Source: Terana coerulea
Taxonomy: Eukaryota > Basidiomycota > Agaricomycetes > Polyporales > Phanerochaetaceae
Length of the DNA stretch: 43,019 bases
Direction: 5' to 3'
Assembly (NCBI GenBank): GCA_024811115.1
Contig: JAKOGH010000432.1
Span: 1-43,019, forward strand
Of this stretch, positions 33,173 through 43,019 are shown piece by piece (position 1 is the first letter of the stretch; every line of letters starts with the position of its first letter). A program made the translations under genes and the position numbers. The notes beneath the pieces are model-generated. The model searched no databases, had not been told where the DNA came from, and saw only the letters and a list, made by a program, of their open reading frames with translations.

Positions 33173-35621
33173 TCACCCTCCTTTCCGGGAAGAACTAGGG
33201 CCCGCGCCCGGACCGCTCAGTCCAGACTTGCCCTTGTTCTTCTTCGCCTGCTCGCGGAGATGCGTGTTAAGGCCCGATTGGCCCCAGCCCGCATTCTTGA
33301 GCTTTCTCGAGGGCAGCGTTGTCGAGCGCTACCCGGGCATAGTTCTGGGGGTTCTCGAACCACCCCTTCTCCCGCGCTGTGCTTCTTCATCAGACACGAG
33401 GGCGACGTCGGGCCATGACCTGTGCAGTTACAGTTCCTGCAGAAAAGATGGCTCTGGTCGTGCTTCATCGGGCACGGGTGACAGCGAGGCCCTCGTCAAG
33501 ACGATAGGGCTTGCAGCGCATGCAGTGATGGTTGTGCAAGTCTGCGCTCTGAGGGAGCGAGCAGACATTACACCACTTGTTAAACTTGAACTGGCATCGG
33601 GATGCTGAGTGCCGCCAACGCAAAACAGTGCGTGCAGAAGTCCACACGCTCCTTCCTGACGGTACATGCCGAAGTAGCAGCGCTTGTTGCCGAGGAACTC
33701 CCGCTTGGGAGTTTCTCGACAACATTCTTCAGGCCATGCCCTGATCCATGTCGCAGATGGTGAAGACAAACATGGCAGACCCGTTCACCTTCCCATTCAT
33801 CAGGTGAGCCTTCGGAGTGTACTCCGGTGCTCAACTATGGACGCTAGTTCCGGCCACATGTTCATCATCTCCTGATGAACCTGGGCCGGAGCCATCTTAG
33901 TGCCGGACTCCACGTCCATGCACTGCACGTTGTACAGGCAGACTTGGATACAGTGGGCCTCGAGCATCCAGCCCGAGTGCTTCTCGTCCCTCATCCCCCA
34001 GAACTCAGTGTCCTCGGTCAAGACCGGTTGAACGCTGCCATCAGGATCACGGACGGATGGGACCTGAAGCGGACATACCACTGCAGCTGATTCGGGTGCC
34101 CTTCGACCTTCTCAATCTCGAAGACCTAATACCCGTTGTCGTTGACCTTGGCGAGGTCAGTCTGGACCCGCTCCACCCGCATGCGGATGTCGGCGGCGGA
34201 GTCCGAGGTAGTGAAAGCGCCTCTAGGAGGTCGATCCAGATTTCTCTGGACCGGCCATCCCGGGGGATGACATGCTGGATGCCGTGTCCCTTTCCCTTCT
34301 GCCCTTTCGGGCCGGGGTTAGAACGCGGCCACTTCAGCTGGCGGGCGCTTTCGCGGCCATGCCAGCGTATGAGTCCGGAGCGGACTGGTTTGGGCCTCCG
34401 GCCAGGGGCACGGGGTTAGAGGCGGGAGCAGGGGCCGCATAACTGTGGCTGGGGCCTGCTAAGTCAACTCGGACCGGGATGATCTTTGCAAGCTTCGCGG
34501 CGGCCTCAAAGCTCATCTGTGCGTCGCCGATGGAGGCCATGAGCCCTGCAGGACCTGCGACGTGGTTCCAGTCCGTGACGACCGGGAGGGAGGAGTGGAG
34601 ACGCGGGCCTTCTTGGAAGACCCGGCCGGGGGGAAGGGGTAGTGGCGCGCTTTTGCCCTTGGAGGCGGCGGCGACCTTCTCAGTGTGGGCCTCCTTGGCC
34701 GTGCGCTCGCTTCGGGACGGGCTTGCCCTGCTTCTGCGGGCGGCCCTTCTCCTCGGGGGGGGAGGTCTGCTTCGCGGCCGACAAAGCGGTCGGCATCATG
34801 AAGCTGGGGAGGGAAGAGGCGGCCGCCCGAGGGCGGGAGTGCGCCCTTGATGGCCGAGGCGACTTTGTCGACCTTGTCAGCGACGTTGTTGAAGCCCTGC
34901 TTGGCGTTCGCGGAGAGGGACTCCATGAACTTGCAGAGCTCATCGATGCCCTTCGCGGGCTTTGCGGGTGTTGGCATAGAGTGCACCGAAAGAGGGTTGC
35001 CTAGCACCTTGGCAGCCGTGTCCTTGGGCGCCCACTGGAAGGTGTAAGCGTCAATTTTGGAGTCGACCCAGATGGCCGGGATCTTCCTGCCACTGATCTC
35101 CTCGACTCCTGAGACAATCTCGTCCCAAGCCAGAGATAGCTTGCGAAGGCGCCCTCGCGAACTCGATGAGCTCGGTGAGGCAGTCCACCAAGTCCGTCTT
35201 GTTCCAGAGCGCTATGAAGCCGGCAATGTTGTACTTATTGCCATCTACGATGGTGCCCACGCCGTGGAGGCATAGGCTGAGGTTGCGGAGTTCGGAGAGG
35301 ATGTTCTCCCACAAGGGGGTACCGATCCGGTCCTTGACCCCGAGCTCTTCAAAGGACTTCTTAGGCTCGACGAAGTTGGCGAGGAAGGCCTCCTAATAGA
35401 TCTTCTCGTGAAGAAGATTCTCGAAGGTGTACTCCAGGCTACCATTGGCGCCGGAGGATGTGCTCTCAGTGCGGGGGTGTTTAGACCCGGTTCGCTCCTT
35501 GGGATCTGTGAGTTCGCGTGGACATGGGGGTGGCCTTGTGACCACTTACCATTCCGGGCACTGTCATTCCTGGGCCGGTGTTAGCTGGGCCCTGGGAGGT
35601 GTTGCCGCTGGTCTGAGACAT
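33173..35621 (-). pseudogene. LINE ORF1 (gag-like, cysteine knuckles)
   Basis: ATG at 35619-35621 begins MSQTSGNTSQGPANTGPGM. Conserved-looking blocks include SLEYTFENLLHEKIY, NILSELRNLSLCLHGVGTIV with NKYNIAGFIALWNKTDLVDC (about 35300-35120), a Pro/Lys-rich basic middle (34943-34513), and near the end cysteine motifs KWCNVCSLP, HHCMRCKPY and FCRNCNCTGHGPTSPSC, which fit nucleic-acid-binding zinc knuckles of LINE ORF1 proteins. The tail is basic (QAKKNKGKSGL). A TAG and several frame changes interrupt it. ORF1 proteins coat the element RNA. It lies just upstream of ORF2. Confidence 0.65.
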
Positions 35622-35715
35622 AGCGAATGAAGTGCTGAGTGTGCTGAGAGTTACAAGGAGAAAGGTGCGCTGAACGAGTTCAGTGTTTTGTCCCTTGCAG
35701 TTCGCGCTGTCAGGT

Positions 35716-35722
35716 ATTTATA
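35716..35722 (-). promoter_or_regulatory. TATA box upstream of LINE ORF1
   Basis: TATAAAT on the minus strand, about 95 nt before ATGTCTCAGACC, is followed by a CT-rich leader (CTCTCAGCACACTCAGCAC). This is unusual for a LINE, whose promoters are commonly TATA-less. Confidence 0.45.
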
Positions 35723-35829
35723 CCATGACTTATTCAGTCTCGCTGCCTCGCACCGATGGTCACGATCACACATATTTAGCACGCTGAGCGTAACCAAAAT
35801 GCGTTGTTTGTACTACTACAAATTGGTCC

Positions 35830-36754
35830 TCACGTAGAAGGAGCGGGTCCTTTGCGAGTTCCTCGGCGTCCTCGTGCTTCCAGTTCCCTCCTCGCGGCCT
35901 CCCTGCTTGAGAAGGGTTCGGGCGTGAGATACTTCAGTTTGTATGCATGGTACTGCATACATACCTCACAGCGGTGCTCCCGCTGGATGCGCTCTAGGCC
36001 TTGGAGAACCTGGGAGAGGCCGGCCAGAAAGGTTAACTCGGCCTCCCACTCCTTCGTTGGTGGGGAAGAGGAATTCCTCTTCCTCCATCCAGCGTGCCCA
36101 CTCTAGCGCCCCTCGCAGATGGACCCGGCCAGGAGTTCCGACTTGAGGAAGTCCTGGAAGGAATACTGGGACTGTTGTCCTGACCTTCCCTCGCGTCTGC
36201 AGAGTAATTAGTTCTGCCAGTGCGTGCTCGTGAATGAGACTCACGGCGCCGGCCGGCTTGCCTTCCCTTTGTCCTTGCGCGCACGCAGGACTGGGGACAG
36301 CTTCAGGCGCCTCCCTTGACGAGGAGGACGTGTTGGTCACAGAGGTGGGCGTGTCTAGTGATAGGCAGGGCTCGCAAACCCTCCGAGGGTTAAGGGTAAG
36401 AATACGGAGGGTAAGGGTAAGGGTTGAGGAAAGTTAACCCTCGTCGGCAGGGGTCTGTATTCAAGTGCTAGGCATATTGCTAGAGAGGGCTGCAAGTGTT
36501 GTAAGTGCTTTCTATACCAATGCAAGCTACTCAAATAGAAGACTGACATTATAAGTAAGTGGAGAAAGGCACTTAAAGCACCATTTTCAGCCTATTTTGG
36601 CAAGGGTTTGAAGGGTAACCCTCAACCCTTACCCTTCATGAGGGTAAGGGTATTGAAGGGTAAGGGTGAGGTCGCCCTCTGAGCATGGAGGGTTTACCCT
36701 TGTCAATCACTAGAGCATGTCCAGGGCCTGCTCCTTCTTTCCGGTCTGAGACAT
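35830..36754 (-). pseudogene. decayed ORF starting MSQTG, interrupted by a MITE
   Basis: ATG at 36752-36754 reads MSQTGKKEQALDML and is then cut by the MITE at 36358-36710. Coding-like sequence resumes (EAPEAVPSPACAQGQREGKP, LIHEHALAELITLQTR) and passes through at least two frame shifts to EWEAELTFLAGLSQVLQGLE, HRCEVCMQYHAYKLKYL and a basic tail ending near 35840. I cannot name the protein. Its promoter-leader-ATGTCTCAGACC design copies that of LINE ORF1 immediately downstream, so it may be an accessory ORF of the same or a related retroelement. Confidence 0.4.
36358..36710 (-). mobile_element. 353-bp GGGTAA-rich MITE, copy 2
   Basis: Reverse-oriented relative of 28848-29201. The ends are GTGATAGGCAGGG and CCCTTGTCAATCAC, with TA at 36356-36357 and 36711-36712; the outermost bases form CTAGTGAT...ATCACTAG. 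It has the same repeat clusters and AT-rich centre. It interrupts the decayed MSQTG ORF. Confidence 0.8.
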
Positions 36755-36837
36755 GGTGATGTGAGGGCTGAGGCGGCAGAACTCGAGCTCAGTCTGGTGC
36801 TGAACGTGAGTCTGCCCTCTCTCCTCTGTGCTGGTCC

Positions 36838-36847
36838 ATTTTATATA
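36838..36847 (-). promoter_or_regulatory. TATA box upstream of the MSQTG ORF
   Basis: TATATAAAAT on the minus strand lies about 85 nt before the ATG at 36754 and is followed by an AG/CT-rich leader. Confidence 0.45.
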
Positions 36848-38424
36848 CAAACGGACTGAGAAGATCCCTCCACACCAATACTTGTGGGAGGGAACCATAT
36901 AGTGAGCCGTGGTGCCGAGGCACTCCGCTCTACTGCAGTGGGCATGTGCTCAGACTTCTGAGGTTCTGAGTCCATGAAGGGCTGAAGATCCGGTGGTGCG
37001 GTGCCCGGCATTGCTCTGCCCCGATACTTGCATCACCTTCTCTTCCTTTGGTAGAGTTCTGTGCAAACTCTCAGGATTGTGCAGGGATGCCCAGGCCTCC
37101 CTAGAGCGAGTTCTCAGTCCTTGCAGTTCACACACCCCACAGGCGGCAGCCATGCGCCAAGGGGTTCTCGGTTATCCATCGATATCAACAAATATATTGT
37201 CCATTTCTTAGGATTTACAGGTGGGGCCCCGTGGGTGAACAGTGGGCGAGACAGTGACCAGGGCCAGAGCCCCAGTGTGTCCCTCCCTCGCCGACACAAG
37301 GTCGGCATAGGTCATGGTTCGCGCCTGAGCGGTCCCCATGCCAGAAATGGGGGATCAGACAGCGTTTCCGCTAGCCTGATCCCTATGATAGGTGCCCCCA
37401 GGGCGCGATCAGGCCAGACGGCCCTCGTTTTCGTACTTACTGGCTCGCACAGCGAGCCCCGCCGTAAGTGAGGTGAAAAGAGACCAAAGAAAGAAAAGGG
37501 ATGGGGACGATTGAGGCTGCAGAGGAAACGAGTAGGTGGGCGTCTACTCGAGGTGGTGGTGGTACGAGGTCAAGGTGCGCCTGAACCTAGGGCTCTCGCA
37601 ACCTGCTCGCGACCCAATCCTGCGCTCTTTTTGCTGCGTCCTTACCTCTACTTCTCTCGTATCCTCTTCATATCACTACTAGGCCGTTATATTCAACACT
37701 CCGCACAGACCTGAGGCCTCTGGCGCGTTGGCACTGCAATATGCGCATCGGAACGTGCGAGCATTGCACTCAGCGTGCAACTTGCAGGCAGCCGTACGAA
37801 CCATGACATCTCCGCCGTATAGTGGTGTTTTACGACGTGATATACAAATAAGAGGCTACCTGGGAGGTCTTGTAAGAAGGCTCTGAGCAAATGGTGCGCA
37901 TATATGCTTGAATCAGAGCGACGCCGTGAAGCCTGCTGTTGTCTAGGCTCCCCAAGCCCGCTTTCCTCTCCCAAGTCTTTCGCTATTACCGTAAACCTCA
38001 TTGGCATCATGCAAGGGAGCAAGAGCACTGTTTTATCCTTTCCCTTACACGACTACAACCCTTCAGCGCAGACAGAAGTTCAAATACTTCTATTCACTGG
38101 TACTTTGATCATGCAGTGTACTTGGGGTCTAAATTTCGCAGAAATTCATGAATTCAATATATGACAATTGGAAACATATGAAGGCCTCAATTACAAGGTA
38201 TGTAGGATGTATGAGCCCGCGAGCAAGAAAGCTGAGCAGGAGATGCGGGCTGGGCTCATCACGCGACAGCGATCTACACCCGCGCTTGCGAAAGTCACCA
38301 GACGCTTCACAGCGTTCCGCGCTCGGTTCCCACCGATTCTCGCACGGGCCCCGTAGGGGTAAACGCTTACAGCCTCTGCTGCACTCAAGCGTCCTGGGAA
38401 CGAGACTACCCCTGCCAGTGTGGC
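36848..38424. other. intergenic, no supported gene
   Basis: Open frames of 60-136 codons (for example 37061-37471 on plus) show no domain, no consistent splice structure and no similarity to anything else in the window. Confidence 0.4.
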
Positions 38425-38690
38425 CTCCTCGCTGGGTTGTCATGCCCACTTCTCGCTGGATTCGGCTTGACACTACGCCAGGTTAGTTGAATTCTCAATC
38501 GACACGTACAGTAACATTTTTAGATGACTTGAACCCATCTCTGAAGCCTGAGAGTCATTGTTCCGCTGGACGTCGGGACGTTGCTGGCAGAGCGTATTCA
38601 TTACGACCACCGAATTTGCAAAGTCCCCTTCTCTGTGGGTTGCCATTCGACCAGGTGAGTCTCTCTGGCCTGAAGAGCTAGCCACACCAA
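38425..38690 (+). repeat. dispersed repeat R, copy 2 (possible exon relics)
   Basis: Nearly collinear with 42570-42835. Both contain CTGGATTSGGCTTGACACTA, a donor-like GGTTAGTTGAATTCTC, a CCATCTCTGAAGCCTGAGAG block and a final CCAG|GTGAGTCTCTC donor. One frame reads CWQSVFITTTEFAKSPSLWV, which resembles the end of an F-box (W-x-x-V...SPxLW), but a stop precedes it. Splice-like sites at conserved positions suggest that a duplicated gene fragment underlies the repeat. Confidence 0.55.
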
Positions 38691-40097
38691 AATTTTAAGC
38701 TGGTACTGATTGGGGGCATAGGGTCTTCAGAATCTGAACCCTGAATGATCTCACTCAATTTTCTATATCCGGAGAGTTGGCGCGCCAGCCGTCTTCATGA
38801 ATTGCAGCTACCACTCGGGTTTCTCGTTAGTGTTTCATATAAGCAACCAAAGCTTATCAATGCAATTTGAGCAATTGGGTCGGACATTCCACCATACTTG
38901 ACAGTCACAGGAAAATCTGATGTCTTTGCCCCTCTCAGATCGACCTCCTCGGCCTTGTTCAGTGGCGCGCTGGTGAGGGCCCGACCTTGTGAACCCGTTG
39001 AGCTGACACAGTCAAACTGCAAATCCATGGAGCGAGGCGGTACTCAGTCTATTCTAGTGTCGCAGTGGGCCCATTTCAGCAAATCCTGCCATGGACCTGA
39101 TGAACAGGAATTCTTCGGAAGTCTGTCTGCCAGGCCAGCCATATCCGCTACAGTTCCAAGCCGGCGTAGAAATATGCCGCCGCGGGCGTCCCCGCCCTAA
39201 ATCCATCCACCTGCTTTCGCGGCCGCCGCCGGACTGTATTTTGCTTTGTGATGTTGTTCCCTGCAGATAAAGCGACTCTGTACTCATCAAGTGGCGGCGA
39301 AATGACCACCGCCTCGGCGAATGGATCGCCACAATGCTGCCGTTTTAGGTTCGAGGAGAAGCAGGTGGGTTCTTTGTTTTCACATGCCTTGAATTCACTG
39401 AAATGGCAGATGACAGCCAACTTGTTACAGGCCAGATACAAGACGGAAAGATCCTAGAAACCCTAGCTGCCGTCGACTGCCGACGAGTCTCACCGGAACA
39501 GCGGCCACGTTCTGAATGGTATGGCACCCGTTACATCTTTCCCTTTGCGCTCACTAATTCACATCGCAGTCCATTGCTGTGGCACTACCTGGTGGATTCA
39601 TATCTCCGCTGCGCACGGCCAACGAGGGAGCTTTTGTCATTGTCTGCGCTGCCCGCAGCCCAGGCTATCGCTTACGGCCGTCGTTTCACGTTCTACAAGC
39701 CACTGCCTCAGGGCTTACGCCTACGGAAGGAACCGACTTCGGTGCCTTGTACAGCATTGGTGGGCAGGCGCGTCCAATCACTAAGGTACCCGTCCGTCGA
39801 ACGCTACAGATATCTGATAGGCAGTCCAACATTTCCAGCCAGGGTCTTTTTGGCGGTGCACTTCGCGAAATTGGCGCGAGCCCGCCCGTTGGTCCCGCGA
39901 CCAAACTGCGAACGTACGAGCGCGTTGATCGACAGGACACCGCTTGACCCTGTGCCGCTACCTCAAAACCCCTCAATCGCTGTGCTACCTGACTTTCATT
40001 CCCCACCATCTCTCACACCTCCCCATTGTCTTAAATCCTTTTTCAAGTCTCGTCCTTTGGACGTGGCGAAAAGCTCACTCAGTCCCACTCCCCTGAC
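38691..40097. other. region with unassigned coding-like exons upstream of gene B
   Basis: On the plus strand, 39403-39519 (MADDSQLVTGQIQDGKILET...) and 39572-39770 (ALPGGFISPLRTANEGAFVI, then VCAARSPGYRLRPSFHVLQA) have coding-like composition and are flanked by splice-like sites (GTATGG at about 39519, CGCAG at about 39569). They do not join in one frame, so this may be a relic or an unresolved gene. I recognise no family. The part from about 40000 to 40097 is the CT-rich leader of gene B. Confidence 0.3.
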
Positions 40098-41346
40098 ATG
40101 CACAGTATGGCTCGGAAACTCATGCAGATTCTACCGAGCGTCGACTATTGTCATCCGAAGAAGGCCCTCAATGCTGCCCGACAAGAAATTTGGAAATTTT
40201 CGGAAGATGGAGTAGAGGGGATCTGCTTGTCAGAGGCGCACAACCACGGGTCCCCGGGCTTAGACAAGAAGCACGAAGAAATTTTCCCAGCAACTTACGA
40301 CAAAGCACGATACTACATACACGTCAGTCACCATCTCGTTGGCGACGCCGGACATACTGACGGAGCATTGCATCGGACAGATTCTACCAGAGCACGAGAA
40401 GCTTTACCACACCAAGACTATACAAAAGGTCAGAAACGGAGTCAGAGTTCCCATCGAAGTCGCCGCAGTTGTTGGTCATGTGGCGGAAGCTATGAAAAAG
40501 TATATCGAGAAGGTACGTCAATATAATCACGTTGAACGTTTCTCATAGCTGACTGCTCTCCAGGTGTCGAAGACGAAGGGCAACGATGGCCCTTACCGCC
40601 TTGGGCAAAGCGGGATAGAGCTGCAGCATCTCTACCTCGTCTCCCTCTTCCAGTGCGGCAAAACGTTCCAACCCGTCCTCGGCTACATACGCGAGGAACA
40701 GCCAGGCACGGCGGAAGACATCACCGTTGAATCAGCCGACCAGGAGCCATTTGCTCCTTTCGCCCCATTGCCTTCGCCTGGCTTCGTGCAAAGCGGCATG
40801 ACCACCGACACCCCATGGTACCCTGGAAGCCGCGGGTATGGTACATCTCTAACGGAAAAGCCGTACGCTGCGAGTAGCGACTCCTCAAACCCGTACCTAG
40901 CTTCTCACAGTTCCATAGACCTCGCTGCCGTGCAGTGCCTGGAGGTGAGTTAGCCACGCACAGCAACTCCTAACTGCATGCTTATAGTGTTTAGATGGTT
41001 CTGCGAGCAAACGGGCCCCTCATGTTGGCAGCATCCAGGTGCCCATACCTGCGGCACCTCCTTACCCCCCGCTCAGGCCCCCCAGACCATGCCCACCTTC
41101 TACTCGCCGGCGAGCTCGTACCCCACGATGTCAACCGCCATGATGGGCGTCGACCAGGGCGGTTCCCAACAGGACTTCTCCAGTCTCGACGGACAGTTCA
41201 GCCAGCTCTCGCTTGGCTCGACTTCCTCCGCGCCGTACACTCAGCAAAACGGCGCTTCATTCGATGATGGAAATAATCCTCCCTTCTACGGCTATCCGCA
41301 GTTCTGGGGCGGGGGTAGTCGACGAGGTTTCGAGATCAGCGCGTAA
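40098..41346 (+). CDS. gene B: uncharacterised protein, paralogue of gene A (one base short)
   Basis: The exons are 40098-40322, 40381-40512, 40564-40944 and 40988-41346, with introns of 58, 51 and 43 nt; the first has donor GTCAGT and branch site CTGAC. The conserved blocks align with gene A: IWKFSEDGVEGICLS (A: NWTFSSDGGIQGINIS), LDKKHEEIF (LDNTEDVI), YDKARYYIH (IDKPTIHIQ), VPIEVAAVVGHVAEAMKKYI, and GIELQHLYLVSLFQCGKTFQ followed by PVLGYI. Both homologous long exons are 225 nt. After this come about 150 residues rich in Ser, Pro, Gln and Gly (QQDFSSLDGQFSQLSLGSTS), probably disordered, ending GSRRGFEISA. In exon 4 the frame slips by one at CCCCCC (41065-41070): PIPAAPPYP is in one frame, AQAPQTMPTFYSPA in the next. 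One extra C restores about 365 residues. Function unknown. Confidence 0.65.
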
Positions 41347-42493
41347 GCGTCCACGCGCCTCGTTATGACTTCATTCTTCTTAGCCTCCCACCGCAGCGTA
41401 ATCTCTCCCAAATCCTCCACAGACGGCAGAGATCGGACCATGCTCCCTTCATTCCCATTCCTAGAGAGAACACCATTAATACCAAGGACCTTCATAGAAA
41501 ATAACGCAACCCTGCTGTATCAATACAATGCTAAGAAAAGAGAATCCTTGTACTTGTAGACTTAGAGTAGTCGGACCCCTTGTTATCCTAGACTCTGTGC
41601 ATAATCAATTCCTGATAAAATTGTTCTGGGCTATGGCGCCCGATTCGCATTGTGAAACACGTGCATACAGCGTCGCCAGAAGGCCAGCAATGCCAAGGAT
41701 GATGAAGAACTTGTCCTATGCTCAAGTGGACGAGGTTCAAAGCTTGAGGGAGAAGTTCAAGTTTATCAGCGCTCGATCCTAGTCTCGGGGTGGTAGGGGT
41801 CTCATTTGCATGCCGCCGTGCTGGGCGTCTGACTCTTCGACACCAACTTTCCATCACATAATTCATTGAATCTCAATAACACCCTTCTCGGGCTTTTTAA
41901 TAGCGAATTATCCTGGGCCTCGCGGGATCATGTATTGAAAACACGCTTTCGGTACGACGTGGCTGAAGATTTGAAGCCTTGCTAGCTACGGCGGAAGCAT
42001 GGTTCAAGTGAGCTATCGGCAGACCTTACGGATCTCCTCAAGCATGGCTCCGAGGGTTACTTCGATGGCAAGTGGAAGGAGCCACAATCCCGGGAGAAAC
42101 CCGCACACGTTGGCGAAGAGAGGCGCAGATTGGCGACAGGGGTGGATCCCCATGTGTCGCGCGCACTTGCGGTAAGCAAACCAATATCCGATAGTCCCAT
42201 TTTACGCACTGCTAATCACTACTCACAGGACTCTATCGGAAGCAGAGAATTGTCGTGTGACGCTCCCGTGCGCGGGCTCTGGGCCGTCGCATCGAACATA
42301 TGCATTCACCGTCATTCTTTGGCACTTCCAGATATCCGAGGCGTTTCTTCATCTTACGCTGTCGATTGCGCTTGAAGCGCTTCGTCCGTTACCACATACG
42401 TTGCGAGCATTGTCTGTGTTCTGCACAGTACCAATTGTGGCGAGTCGTCGCGGTCAGTTTCCGTCTTCTAGGCCACTTGCCTACGCATCTGTC
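41347..42493. other. intergenic, no supported gene
   Basis: Small frames only. One minor plus-strand frame at 41630-41782 ends in a charged helix-like tail (YAQVDEVQSLREKFKFI) but has no clear start context. The first 150 bp include the 3' UTR of gene B. Confidence 0.4.
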
Positions 42494-42835
42494 AGGCTTT
42501 GGCCGGAGCACTCGGAGGCTTACACATTGCAATAACCTTATAAGTTTTCACACAGAGATGTGCCCCTGCGGCCTCCCGTTGGGTTGCCATGTCTACTTCT
42601 CGCTGGATTGGGCTTGACACTATGCTAGGTTAGTTGAATTCTCAATCGACATGTACAGTAAAATTTTCTGATGACTTGGACCCATCTCTGAAGCCTGAGA
42701 GTCATTGTTCCACTGGACGTCGGGGCGTTGCTGGCAGAGCGTATTCATTACGACCGCTGAATTTGTATTGTAAAGTCCCAATTCTCTGTGGGCTGCCGTC
42801 CGACCAGGTGAGTCTCTCCGACTGAAGAGCTAGCT
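42494..42835 (+). repeat. dispersed repeat R, longest copy
   Basis: This copy joins the two partial ones: its left part matches 24505-24585 and its right part matches 38425-38690, all in the same orientation. Relative to 38425-38690 it has a short insertion (TATTG) and scattered substitutions. The same splice-like sites are conserved (GGTTAGTTG and CCAG|GTGAGTC). Confidence 0.65.
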
Positions 42836-43019
42836 ATAGATGCAGGCACATTTTTTCCCCGAGATGAGCTTCCTGGAATAGTTCAAAGTCAAATCCGCGC
42901 TGGTATTCTTGCGCGGATCTTCGTCGCCGTTCTCCTAAGCGGTTGGCCCGGTGCCAAGGGTGATGACGCGTATGCCCCAGGTCTTAATGCGAAGCGCAGA
43001 AAGACCCGGAAGATTAAGC
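42836..43019. other. right edge, unassigned
   Basis: Too short to assign. A plus-strand frame near the end reads YAPGLNAKRRKTRKIK, with a basic end that could belong to a gene lying mostly outside the window. Confidence 0.25.

Larger units (their letters stand above)
25569..35730 (-). mobile_element. decayed Tad1-type LINE carrying two younger insertions
   Basis: A non-LTR retrotransposon copies itself by target-primed reverse transcription. This one reads leftwards: promoter and leader (about 35730-35622), gag-like ORF1 (35621-33173), ORF2 with endonuclease, reverse transcriptase and RNase H (about 32903-26600), a 3' region, and a T-rich tract at 25569-25586 that is the poly(A) tail of the minus strand. 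It is interrupted by the LTR-like element at 29584-30518 and the MITE at 28848-29201. Without these it would be about 8.9 kb, long for Tad1, so the left part may include other sequence. Many stops and frameshifts in both ORFs show it is dead. The right border is inferred from the promoter. Confidence 0.8.

Noticed and set aside
32967..35047. Long plus-strand frames over the LINE ORF1 region
   Set aside because: GC-rich antisense shadows of the gag-like ORF; no independent motif.
1..43019. A defence island, CRISPR array or biosynthetic gene cluster
   Set aside because: The window is fungal, no regularly spaced repeats exist, and no set of pathway enzymes is present.

Overview
The window is nuclear DNA of a filamentous basidiomycete, most likely an Agaricomycete such as a wood-decay polypore. 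The signs are protein genes cut by many 43-67 nt GT-AG introns, F-box gene relics, a KDZ-transposon-associated protein, a Tad1-type LINE and many short inverted-repeat elements. Gene density is low. Most of the window is intergenic DNA, gene relics and nested transposons.

Layout. 1-6.0 kb, minus strand: the 5' part of an F-box gene running off the left edge (1-345), a weak P450-like relic (about 1574-2132), a four-helix MARVEL-type membrane protein (2947-3638) and a decayed F-box gene (4738-5937). 6.8-7.5 kb: gene A, a compact four-exon gene of unknown function (minus). 7.9-10.3 kb: two short inverted-repeat elements. 11.8-17.8 kb: a concentrative nucleoside transporter gene (CNT1, minus) head to head with a truncated, frameshifted copy (CNT2, plus), with a 639-bp TA-flanked element between them. 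18.2-18.9 kb: the end of a KDZ-associated protein. 18.9-25.5 kb: gene-poor repeat land with orphan promoter/leader modules, a 945-bp LTR-like element, two fold-back structures and a hAT-like insertion. 25.6-35.7 kb: a decayed minus-strand LINE carrying a 935-bp solo-LTR-like insertion and a 354-bp MITE. 35.8-36.8 kb: another decayed ORF, carrying a second copy of that MITE. 38.4-43.0 kb: dispersed repeats and gene B (40098-41346), a paralogue of gene A.

Main points. (1) Genes A and B are diverged members of one protein family that I can describe but not name; their homologous first long exons are both 225 nt. (2) Conceptually removing the LTR and the MITE from the LINE rejoins its reverse-transcriptase frame exactly, giving a relative order of insertions. 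(3) CNT1, the MARVEL gene and gene B each lack exactly one base, and each gap falls in a homopolymer run. This looks more like uncorrected long-read error than three independent mutations. I see no CRISPR array, rRNA, convincing tRNA or metabolic gene cluster. Function is known by family only for the transporter, the F-box proteins and the retroelement.
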